In this document: piece after piece, positions 30,995 through 38,875 of the stretch
Numbering within the stretch: the first letter of the stretch is position 1
Layout of the letters: every line of letters begins with the position of its first letter
NCBI GenBank assembly: GCA_965644295.1
Contig: CBFFRP010000166.1
Location: 1-38,875 of the forward strand
Length of the DNA: 38,875 nt
Reading direction: 5' to 3'
Origin: Paraphysomonas bandaiensis
Taxonomy: Eukaryota; Chrysophyceae
Program-made: the position numbers and the translations under genes
Notes under the pieces: model-generated
The model's database searches: none
The model's input: the letters and a program-made list of their open reading frames with translations, nothing else
Told to the model about the DNA's origin: nothing

Positions 30995-31943
30995 TTGTGG
31001 AATGGACGCAATGTAGACCGAAATGGATATATTTTGCTGCATTTATTGAACACGTTGGTGTTGTGCGGTTTATTTCTTACAGTTGGGCCGTGTATAGTAT
31101 TTTGTGTTCAAGTACGGATAGAAAGGATAATGTAAAGTCAATTACATCATGCATGGACAGCTGAAAATTTTCTTGATTTATTTTAACAAACCGAAATGCA
31201 CTCAATCAAGCAATTAGCCTTCTGCGTATAATATTACTATGATGAAGTTATTTCCTCCCGTAGATATAAGCTACGAGTGCATGTATTCAACCACCTAGAT
31301 GAATTCGAATCAGCCCAACATCTCTCTTCTATGGATATATGGCCTAAATGCACCACTGTATTGAACTTTCTGGCCGCATGCCCCCGAACTCAGAAATACC
31401 ACATATCAATGTTCTGAACTGTGTTGAGTTCTGCTGCATGGTACAATATTGTACAATATATGTTGCACAATAGAATTCAATGGTGTGAAATAGGCGATAT
31501 CAACTCATAGTTGTAATGAGTGAGTATAGATACAAAGAAAGTTAATTCAGCTAGTGATGTAGTATGACTATATAAGATATAAGATTGACTGGTGAACATA
31601 CGATAAACAGATGTTACTGAGAACAGATATTTACCAGATTTAAGATGTTACGAAGTGTTGAGATTAATAATTATAATTCTTTATTGAACGTACGTAATGT
31701 GCTATATGAAACAGCAAGTTTAAGGTTTACTAGTAGGGAAAGGTTAATTTCAGTTAAATGTCCAATTTTCTAACAACAATAATATGTACGCTTGTGGGAT
31801 ACTGTGACTATATCCATACATGAAGATGGTGTAGGTTTTACCTACTTCTCCTAACATTTCACGAGACCACACCAGTTCTTGCATTGCAAAGAGTCCCAGC
31901 GTATATTACGACGTCATAATGGATGTAGCAACAACAGACTTGA
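30995..31943. other. Intergenic, no gene seen
   Basis: About 950 bp downstream of PP2A B55. It contains a small palindrome, GTACAATATTGTAC (31441-31454), and otherwise plain AT-rich sequence. No coding sequence is supported. Confidence 0.4.
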
Positions 31944-32034
31944 ATGCTTGCGGCTCACGTTAGTTTCCCAGAGAGAATCTCTCCGGTACTTATCCCCCAA
32001 CCACGAAAAGGTGCGAGTCCGACTTTGTTGAGGG
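31944..32034 (-). mobile_element. SINE-like retroposon, copy 3 (truncated)
   Basis: 91 bp matching the CCCTCAAC end of copy 1 (10658 onward) in the opposite orientation, up to ATGCTTGCGG, with a small internal deletion. If the strand ending GTTGAGGG is the sense strand, this copy is 5'-truncated, as is common for LINE-mobilised sequences. Confidence 0.8.
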
Positions 32035-32685
32035 ATGGATCAGTTTTATATTCAGATATAGACCGATGAATTAGTATGTGTCAAGCCTAATCCTTGTTAG
32101 ACACATGCAAATCAAAAGACGTTCCACTGAGCTATATAATATATTTTATATGTGTGAAGAGGTACTGTAGCGTGTGAACAGCCAGTTTACACGTCGCATA
32201 TGTTGGCGTGCAGGAGAAACTCTAACAGAACACCAGCGGCAAAAGCAATATCGGGAGTTCGAGTATATAGCAAGACACAATAATAACACTCCTCTATTTA
32301 TACTGCAATAAGGAAAATTTCTACTCATCTCTCCTGCTTCTACATGCAGAAATATAGTGCTCGCTTATAGGTCTGGAGCATTTGTTGGAATTTACGAGGA
32401 TTGCTTTTCTATATTGTGAACAACATGTCGATGAGACTTTTTACTTTGCCTAATCCTATTACTTTTTGATCAAGTCGCAGAAACTTTTACTTTGCCTAAT
32501 CCTATTTTGAACAAGAGTTTTTCTTTCTTCTAGCATAAGCTTGAAGCCTTAGGCTGTGATGAAATATAGTTACATCGTCGTCATATATATCAGCAAAATA
32601 AGGTTGCACAGAGATTAGGGTTAGGGTTATGGTTATTAGTACGAGAGGTATCTAAAATACACGGTTTAAAATATAGTAAACGGAT
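32035..32685. other. Intergenic with short repeats, no gene seen
   Basis: Contains a 22-bp direct repeat (core CTTTGCCTAATCCTATT, 32439-32460 and 32485-32506), and TTAGGGTTAGGGTTATGG at 32615-32632, two perfect telomere-type units and a variant. No supported gene. Confidence 0.5.
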
Positions 32686-33265
32686 CCCTCAATAAGGTCG
32701 AACTCTCAACGTTTTGTGGTTCTTCTGGGTAATAAGTACCGGAGATATTTCTCCGGGAAACTAACGTGAGCCGCATATATAGTCAGCAGATAATTTTCTG
32801 CCCACTCATAGCCAAATGCTGGTGTGGTACAAGTGAAAACAAAATAAGTGTCACTTGTGCAGACGTTTTTGGGCCTTGACGAATAAAGAGGCATCCGGGA
32901 ATGGGCTCACCTCAAGGGTAGCCGGGACTGGACCTACCTGAACGGCAACCGGGGTATAGGTCTGCCTGCTGAAGTCAAACATCCGGGTTGTTCACCTTAA
33001 GGACTCTAAGATCCGGACAACACGCGCCAGTGAGTCCTAGGACACACGATCAGGGTGAAACTCTCAATCAACCTTAAGGACGGAAGTGGTCGCACCTTGG
33101 TGCTTGCGGCGACGCACAAGAAGCTTCTGTAGCGCTAAATAGTAGGATAATGGAATTTGTGCTGATTAGTTATGGATAGAGGTCTAAATATTATGTCTAG
33201 CATTCAACTAGCCACTACATTGGTGCAGGTTTTCAACGTCTATTGCTAAACAATAAGACTTTCAA
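32686..33265 (+). mobile_element. SINE-like retroposon, copy 2
   Basis: About 580 bp from CCCTCAATAAGG to GACTTTCAA, in the same order as copy 1 at 10658-11168 but more diverged. It has an extra ~60-bp block near 33010-33070 (GATCCGGACAACACGCGCC). Shared blocks include AAACTAACGTGAGCCGCA, GCACCTTGGTGCTTGCGGCG and GTTCACCTTAAG. No flanking duplication is visible now. Confidence 0.8.
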
Positions 33266-33534
33266 TATATATATAAAGGTGCCAATTTACACAATCACAG
33301 ATATGCAACCTCTATCCTGATTCCCGGTGTCCAACACATTGAACTACGCATCGAACGAGTTAATGACAAGGGGCTAATCAAACCCACATAGTTGAAGATG
33401 ATATAAGAGTGTGTAAAGGGTATAAGGGTAATACGATGCTGCAAAAAATGCACAGGGAAGAATACTAAATTTTCGTGTGAGTTACTAATACTTACTAACT
33501 GTTTCAAACAATTACATGAACACGCATTAGGAAA

Positions 33535-34593
33535 TTAAAGTTCCATGGCCTCGGTACCAGATTTTACTTCTTCGAATGCACCATCTGCTGTTAGACTGGC
33601 TTTTCCCTCAGCATCAGCAGTGCGCCTGTTTATAGTCATCACAACATAAGCGAGAATATATACTGAGTCTACTTACACAAGCTCTTCGGGAACCGCGCCA
33701 TACTTCCAGGCAGTCTCTTCGCAGATCCAGCCCATTTCCAGCTCAAATGGCTTGTCCTTGCTCGGATCACGGACTACATGCATACTAATACTAATAATTA
33801 GCGGTAAGAAAATAAGGAATAAACGAGGCCTACATTCTCGCCAACTCCTTGACCGCCTCCCTGCAAGTTATTTCTGTCCCGCTGGAACCTGCCCTGTACA
33901 AAACTTTCTCAACTTCAGTCTTTGCTGCTTGTGCCCCTTTCCCTGCGGCACACCCGAAGTATTTGAAACAGTTTCCTGATGGTTCCACCATATACAATGA
34001 ATGCGTCTTTACGTCCTCGTCGTAGGCAGCAAACATAGCAGCTGTCCCGAAAGGGCGGAGAGAACCGTGGGTAGTGAAATAGTGCACATACAGAGCGAGG
34101 CGGTTCGCCAAAACAGAAGGTACTATGGCATGTCCGTAGGTCTCCTTGTAACTCCGAGCCTCGTCACGGGCGCGGTTCACTATTTGCCTCCCGTCAGCAA
34201 CATATCCAGTTACAACCATACCAGCATGGGCGGCAACACCAAATACACGGCGATTAGACCCAGGAACTAACATTTTCGAGACTATCGGCTACAATATGAA
34301 TATAAAATATCACAATGATATGACTGTAGCTATATATGTACCTTCTCAACTGCCATAACGACACCATCTGCACACCTTATGCCTATAGCCGTACTGACAG
34401 CACCATCAGACACACCGTCACTAACCGCACTCAGACATACCCGCTATTCTCTACAGCTTTAGTTGCATACTCGACTTGAAATATTCGCCCATCTGGTGAG
34501 AATGTTCCGCATGAATAATCGTACTGGCTCATGATTAGATGGACTGTGAGATGAAATGAAGATGGGACTTACCCCAGCGCCAGTTGAACTCAT
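33535..34593 (-). CDS. PSMA3: 20S proteasome subunit alpha-7 (alpha type-3)
   Basis: Six exons on the minus strand: 34593-34573, 34523-34441, 34393-34342, 34288-33834, 33790-33677 and 33625-33535. Introns are 49, 47, 53, 43 and 51 nt. The frame is 816 nt, 271 aa. The alpha-subunit signature is present near the N-terminus ([20 protein letters not shown]), then [45 protein letters not shown] and [14 protein letters not shown]. The last three match alpha-7 (human PSMA3, yeast Pre10) best. It forms part of the gated outer ring of the 20S core. The C-terminal tail is acidic, as in that subunit. Head to head with the TBC-TLDc gene. Confidence 0.95.
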
Positions 34594-35088
34594 CGTGCAA
34601 GAGTGATTGTTTCTAGTGGGTATTTACTTGAGGAGATAGTGAGGCAGGCTGTGGATTGATGCAGTCATGCATGTATGTGTATGTGCCAGTAGGAGATTGA
34701 TTGATAGGACATGCGACTGTATACAGCAGACTATACATATACAGTACAGCAGTACACTCTGCTGCTTTATACGTACACATCAATACAAGTGTAGCTTAGG
34801 ATAGTACACAACTCTGTACTTATATACACAGTACATCTGTACACCTGCATAGAGGAATTCTTGTGTGCTGTATATGGTATGTATATGTACATACAAACAT
34901 ACTGGTATACTGCGGTACACCGGTACACCATAACGAGCAGTTGTAGGTCAGATCCTCGCTCATATGTTTGGTATGCAACAGAGCATAGCAGAGTGTGCAG
35001 AGTGAGTATATCCAGCAGTGCCCATACACGATAATATTATCTCCTCACACTCTCTTTGCATAACAATAACGCTCCTGCTAACACAGAT
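34594..35088. promoter_or_regulatory. Divergent intergenic region, PSMA3/TBC-TLDc
   Basis: 495 bp with TGTATATGTACATAC-type low-complexity sequence (34690-34930), including GGTATACTGCGGTACACCGG. It must hold the promoters of both flanking genes. No other gene is seen. Confidence 0.4.
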
Positions 35089-36966
35089 ATGTTCAGATGC
35101 TGCATGTGTCTGGACCCGAACAGTCATGACCGTGCCATTCGTCATAAGTTTGAAGAATGCGAGGATGATACTGCGATTGGGAAATTTCCAGTCTTGCCAA
35201 TAGCATATAACGATCTTAAGAGCGACCTGCGATCTGGTCTCACTGCAGATGCTCGCTTGTATTGGTGGCCGTTACTCCCAAGAGTACTCTCAGGAACTAC
35301 GATCACTTCCTATCCAGATATAAAAGATATTGCCGCAAAGCGTTATAAGTGGGCGAAAGAACAAGAAATAGGAACCTCGAAGAGTGAACACACAGAAATA
35401 CATGATATTCAAAGTGATCGCTGCGAGGAAATAATGACCTTGCTTATTAAAATGCATGACCTAGAAGAGCCTGGTCTTATCAAGCCGCTTGTTAATATAT
35501 TGGTCTTGATGATGCCGAACATAGATATTTGTTTTCAAACATGTTGCGATATTCTTGCACGTCCTGATTGGTTTATCTCCCCCACTGCAGTGAATCATCG
35601 CCTGAAGTTGTTTACTTTCAAGGAACTTGTCAAAAAATACATGCCTAAAGAATTTAATACACTGGACCGTATAGGTGCATTGGGTGCTGAGTACTTAAAC
35701 TTGATATTTATTGACCTGTTCTCTTCACTGTTACCTATGCCTGACGTTGCCAGGATAATGGACTCTTTTCTTCTAGAGGGATTAAAGATATTGCACCGGT
35801 ACGGGTTGGGACTGATACATATGCATCGGGATTTCTTACACAGCAGTGTCTGCTGGTAGGTTGTCAGATCCGATAGCACTCATCATTAATTCTGTTACAG
35901 CTCTGGAAGGCAGTTCTGGGAGGAAGTCCGTAACCGCTGTCATACCAGTCTCAACTTTAACGATCTATCTGTCAGTGCTTTCACGTTGGGTAGGTCAGCA
36001 TTCTCGCTAGTCACGGGTGGTGGTTTCTCGTTACGCCGGAAGTCCATTGGCAAGTACGAAGGAAGAGGGAGGGTGGCATTGGGAGAAAGTGCACGTCTAC
36101 CGCTGAATCTTGGTCTAATGCGTGGAAGGGGTAAAGCCACAGTCCGTGGTGTTGATGCGGTCTCCAAGATCATTGACAAACCAGCAGCGGCCAGGCTGCG
36201 CATGTTTCTTCCTGAGAGCAGCAATATGGAGGGATTTAGGTTGGTTTTTGCAACTTATCGAGATGGCTGGAGTCTGGATACGCTATATACCCGCACTGCT
36301 GGTATGTACCCTTGTATAATAGTCATACGGTCCTTGCAGCAGAGGGTCGTCGTTGGAGCATTTGTGCCGGTTCCTATATCTCCTCCATCTAACGACATAA
36401 GGTATGCTACTATCCCATACAAAACCGACTCACGTGTTGCGTAGGGGCAACGGTACTGCATTTGTATTTCGACTGTCCGGTGATACGTCCGCGTGCTACC
36501 GTTGGGAACCCATGCAGGGATCAGATAGACAAGATGGCACTCTATCTGCTGCTCACGCACAGTTTGCGTTATGCGCCACTGACTACATTATCGTGGGTGG
36601 AAGCGCCTTTCATGGGACAAATGCATTACGCATTGACTCTGAGCTAAAGACTTGCTACTCTGGCCCTTCTGATACTTATGGCAACCCTCCACTGGCCCCA
36701 GAGGAGAGGATTCAGCCCTTTGTTATAGGTACAAACCAAATACGCAATATTGTTTTCACAGCTCCGGTATATTCGCTGTATACGTAGGTGATTTGGAAAT
36801 TTTGTGCGGAGAGTCGAGCGCTGAAAGAACTATCCGAGGAGATGCTTATCAAAAAGCGTCATGGAATTCCGAAAAAGCGTCGCATGGAGCGAGCACCTTC
36901 AGTTTGCTGCACAGAAAATCTGATTCTCATTCGATTGAATGTGACAATGACGGTGGTTCTTGCTGA
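35089..36966 (+). CDS. TBC1D24: TBC-TLDc protein (TBC1D24-like)
   Basis: Exons 35089-35855, 35901-36401, 36445-36728 and 36788-36966; introns 45, 43 and 59 nt; 576 aa. The start is the first ATG in frame (MFRCCMC); an upstream exon is possible. The N-terminal ~255 residues look like a diverged Rab-GAP TBC domain (ARLYWWPLLPRVLSG; GAEYLNLIFIDLFSSLLP; RIMDSFLLEGLKIL). I see neither the IxxDxxR arginine finger nor the YxQ motif, so GAP activity is doubtful, as reported for TBC1D24. Residues ~355-535 are a clear TLDc domain (EGFRLVFATYRDGWSLDTLY, VVVGAFVP, GNGTAFVFRL, YIIVGGSAFHGTNALRID, LEILCGES). By family it acts in vesicle traffic or oxidative-stress resistance, and TLDc proteins can bind the V-ATPase. 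Confidence 0.85.
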
Positions 36967-37560
36967 CAGCAGTTAGTGATATCGATATCCCTCTGAAATA
37001 CATATATTGTTTGTTCTGAACCATTCTAATTAGTTTGAATGGTTTGGATAAGCTCCGATGTTGTGATAGAGTACTTTCGCCTATATAATATATCATAGAA
37101 CGAAACGACGTAAATAATATTTATCATGATGTTACTTCGAAAATTATCCTACGTTTGTTGAAACACACACACTGAGACACGTGTATGTGTTTGAGCAATA
37201 ATATTAAGAATATCTTATATACTTCATGTTTCCATATTTCATATATATAGTATATATAGATATAGGATGCTCGCCTATAGTTTACCATGGGGATGGCTAA
37301 AGTTGATTAAGCTACGTTTAGTGCATATTGCATATCAGTGTTTAACTTTACACCAGAGTCAGGAAACCAACCTTCGCACGATTTCAATGTCATTTTGGTT
37401 GTCGCTTACCGCCATGTTAATGACCATTGCTCTTAAAAACTTCCAGGGTCTCGTTTCCACCACAAGCAGGGCTATGTAGTGACTGCATACTGCTGTATAT
37501 TATTTATCTTTCAATATATTAATCAAGGGAGGGGGACAAGGGCAAGCCTTTTTCTACCCC
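36967..37560. other. Intergenic, no gene supported
   Basis: Includes a CA/TG-rich stretch (ACACACACTGAGACACGTGT, 37165-37184) and an AT-repeat block (37235-37265). A 70-codon frame at 37267-37479 has no recognisable content. Confidence 0.4.
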
Positions 37561-37564
37561 ACAT

Positions 37565-37670
37565 GCCCCTCAAGGGGCCTCTTCTCTTCGAGTGTTTCCA
37601 ATTACAACCTTCGGTTGTAATTCCTTCTCTTTGTGAGTTTAACTTATAACTTATTATTAATAAGTTATAA
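37565..37670. repeat. Cluster of three perfect hairpins
   Basis: GCCCCT-CA-AGGGGC (37565-37578); AATTACAACC-TTC-GGTTGTAATT (37600-37622); TTATAACTTATT-ATT-AATAAGTTATAA (37644-37670). Stem-loops packed like this between genes are known as transcript 3'-end signals in some large DNA viruses. Here they mark the start of the AT-rich right edge. Confidence 0.85.
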
Positions 37671-37748
37671 TTACTTTATATATTATTTATATTCTTAAAT
37701 AAAATTAATTACTTTATATATTATTTATAATGTTTATAATAAAAAGTA

Positions 37749-37903
37749 ATATAGATAACAAAGTAGATTTAATAAGTAGATTTAATAGTAGATATAGGGG
37801 GAGGGAAAAATTAAAATGAAAAATAATTTAAATTTGTAAGGTTTGTAAAACCCCGGGATTCTACCATAAAAACTACTTATTAAATCTACTTTGTTATCTA
37901 TAT
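37749..37903. repeat. 31-bp perfect inverted repeat, 93-bp spacer
   Basis: Left arm 37749-37779 (ends GATTTAATAAGTAG), right arm 37873-37903 (begins CTACTTATTAAATC). The match continues imperfectly ~18 bp further out. The spacer is purine-rich (ATAGGGGGAGGGAAAAA). A separate 21-bp direct repeat (core TTACTTTATATATTATTTAT) lies just upstream at ~37671 and ~37709. Confidence 0.9.
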
Positions 37904-38176
37904 GACTTTTTTATAATAATGTATAATGGCAATGCTTAAAGCTCTGGAATGTAGTTGTAGTGATATAATGGCGAAGCTTTAAGCAAAAACTCATAAAACC
38001 TTGAATTCTAATTTAAATATAGAATATAATAATGTAATGCTATATTATATATAGATGTCAATTTATACAAAGCCCAAAACAAGCAATAATGCCATTTTCA
38101 ATGCAGAAAATCATAAACAGATTGAAAATATATATAAAATGGTTTAAAAAGAAATTATTATATATATATTATTACT

Positions 38177-38698
38177 ATGATTGAAGAATGGAAAGTGATT
38201 GATGGATACAACAATAACTATAGTGTATCAAACAAAGGAAATGTAAAGAATAACAATACGGAAAGAATATTAAAGCAAACTATAAATAGAGATGGTTACC
38301 ATAGACTCAGTCTTTATGTTGATAGAAAGCAAAAAACAGTTGAGATTCATCGATTAGTTGCAATAGCGTTTATACCAAATCCAGAAAATAAGCCTTGTGT
38401 AGATCATATAAATAATAACACATTAGACAACAATGTTAATAATTTGAGATGGGCAACCGCAAAAGAGAATCAATATAACCAAAAATTAAGCAAAGCAAAC
38501 AAATGTGGAGTAAAAGGCGTATGTTATAACAAAAGAGATAAGAAATGGCGAGCGTCAATAACAGTAGATGGAATTAAAATCCACATTGGAAGCTTCGACA
38601 CAATGGAAGAAGCAAAACAAGCAAGAATAAAAAGAGCGAATAAAGCATTCGGAGTCTTCATAAATGCCTGTGAAAAAGAAGAAGAACCCCTTACATAA
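38177..38698 (+). CDS. NUMOD4-HNH-AP2 homing endonuclease
   Basis: 173 aa, no intron, ATG to TAA. NUMOD4 opens the protein (EEWKVIDGYNNNYSVSNKG). The HNH_3 core follows (VEIHRLVAIAFIPNPENKP, CVDHINNNTLDNNVNNLRW), with His-Arg, Asp-His and Asn of the nuclease fold intact. An AP2-like DNA-binding module ends it (GVKGVCYNKRDKKWRASI, GIKIHIGSFDTMEEAKQAR). Such free-standing genes are typical of phages, giant viruses and virophage-like elements, where they cut a recipient genome and copy themselves in. Codon use is strongly AT-rich and unlike the host genes, as in the polymerase pieces at 19-21 kb. It looks complete. Confidence 0.9.
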   Translation: MIEEWKVIDGYNNNYSVSNKGNVKNNNTERILKQTINRDGYHRLSLYVDRKQKTVEIHRLVAIAFIPNPENKPCVDHINNNTLDNNVNNLRWATAKENQYNQKLSKANKCGVKGVCYNKRDKKWRASITVDGIKIHIGSFDTMEEAKQARIKRANKAFGVFINACEKEEEPLT

Positions 38699-38875
38699 CA
38701 ATAACAATGAATATAACGAATACGATACATACAACCAAACAAAGACAACATACCTGAAATGCACTCATAATGACATCATCATATTTCCTTTATTATATCA
38801 CAATGATATATACACAATGACAATGAATATATATATATGCATATATATACTCGTAGACAAACAAACAACATACAG
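38699..38875. other. AT-rich window end, no gene seen
   Basis: CAATGA/CAATAA-rich and TATATA-rich sequence. The foreign island may continue beyond the window. Confidence 0.4.

Noticed and set aside
32615-32636. Telomere or chromosome end
   Set aside because: Only two perfect TTAGGG units and a variant, with genes on both sides. At most an interstitial trace.
37267-37479. 70-aa frame before the AT-rich island
   Set aside because: No domain or compositional support, and short enough to be chance.
1-38875. CRISPR array or prokaryotic operon structure
   Set aside because: No regular short repeats with unique spacers, no Shine-Dalgarno-led gene strings. Spliced eukaryotic genes dominate.

Overview
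The window is nuclear DNA of a microbial eukaryote. The cellular genes are split by many very short GT-AG introns (mostly 43-63 nt, up to 92 nt). They encode eukaryote-only proteins: centrin, PP2A B55 regulatory subunit, proteasome alpha-7, a soluble-type adenylyl cyclase with an ATPase domain, and a TBC-TLDc protein. There is a tRNA-Thr with a poly-T stop. All three stop codons are used in the standard way. I cannot name the species. Centrin fits a flagellated or centriole-bearing protist.

Left part (1-21.4 kb) is mostly mobile-element debris around two unrecognised spliced genes (2877-3851 minus, 4396-5674 plus). In order: a Tc1/mariner-like DDE transposase (87-1145 minus); a composite tandem array with 197-bp and 184-bp units (1967-2900); an apparently complete piggyBac-type transposon with a spliced transposase (6053-7776); a broken copia-type gag-protease (8323-9695); a field of GGTAGTTCAT repeats (10.19-10.56 kb); a 511-bp SINE-like element with a 15-bp target duplication (10658-11168); a Ty3-type element whose gag and protease are separated by one UGA followed by CAA UUA (12275-16377); a second Ty3-type element folded into a 536-bp-arm inverted repeat (16378-19151); and pieces of a foreign, AT-rich family-B DNA polymerase gene on the minus strand, split by a decayed piggyBac copy (19152-21398).

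Right part (21.8-37 kb) is the gene-bearing region. The cyclase (minus) and centrin (plus) are head to head, as are proteasome alpha-7 (minus) and the TBC-TLDc gene (plus). The PP2A B55 gene and tRNA-Thr lie between them. A 135-bp-arm near-perfect palindrome of copia gag sequence (27876-28159), two more copies of the SINE-like family and a short TTAGGG tract fill the gaps. Exon junctions were placed by eye from reading phase and protein similarity. All five recognised cellular genes close in frame over their whole exon sets.

The right edge (37.5-38.9 kb) becomes AT-rich, with several hairpins, a 31-bp perfect inverted repeat and an intronless NUMOD4-HNH-AP2 homing endonuclease. This and the polymerase fragments look like remains of a virus, virophage/Polinton-like element or linear plasmid.

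The best leads are the probable UGA readthrough gag-pol junction with a TMV-like CAA UUA context, the two independent fold-back retroelement structures, the polymerase gene broken by nested insertions, and the SINE-like family.
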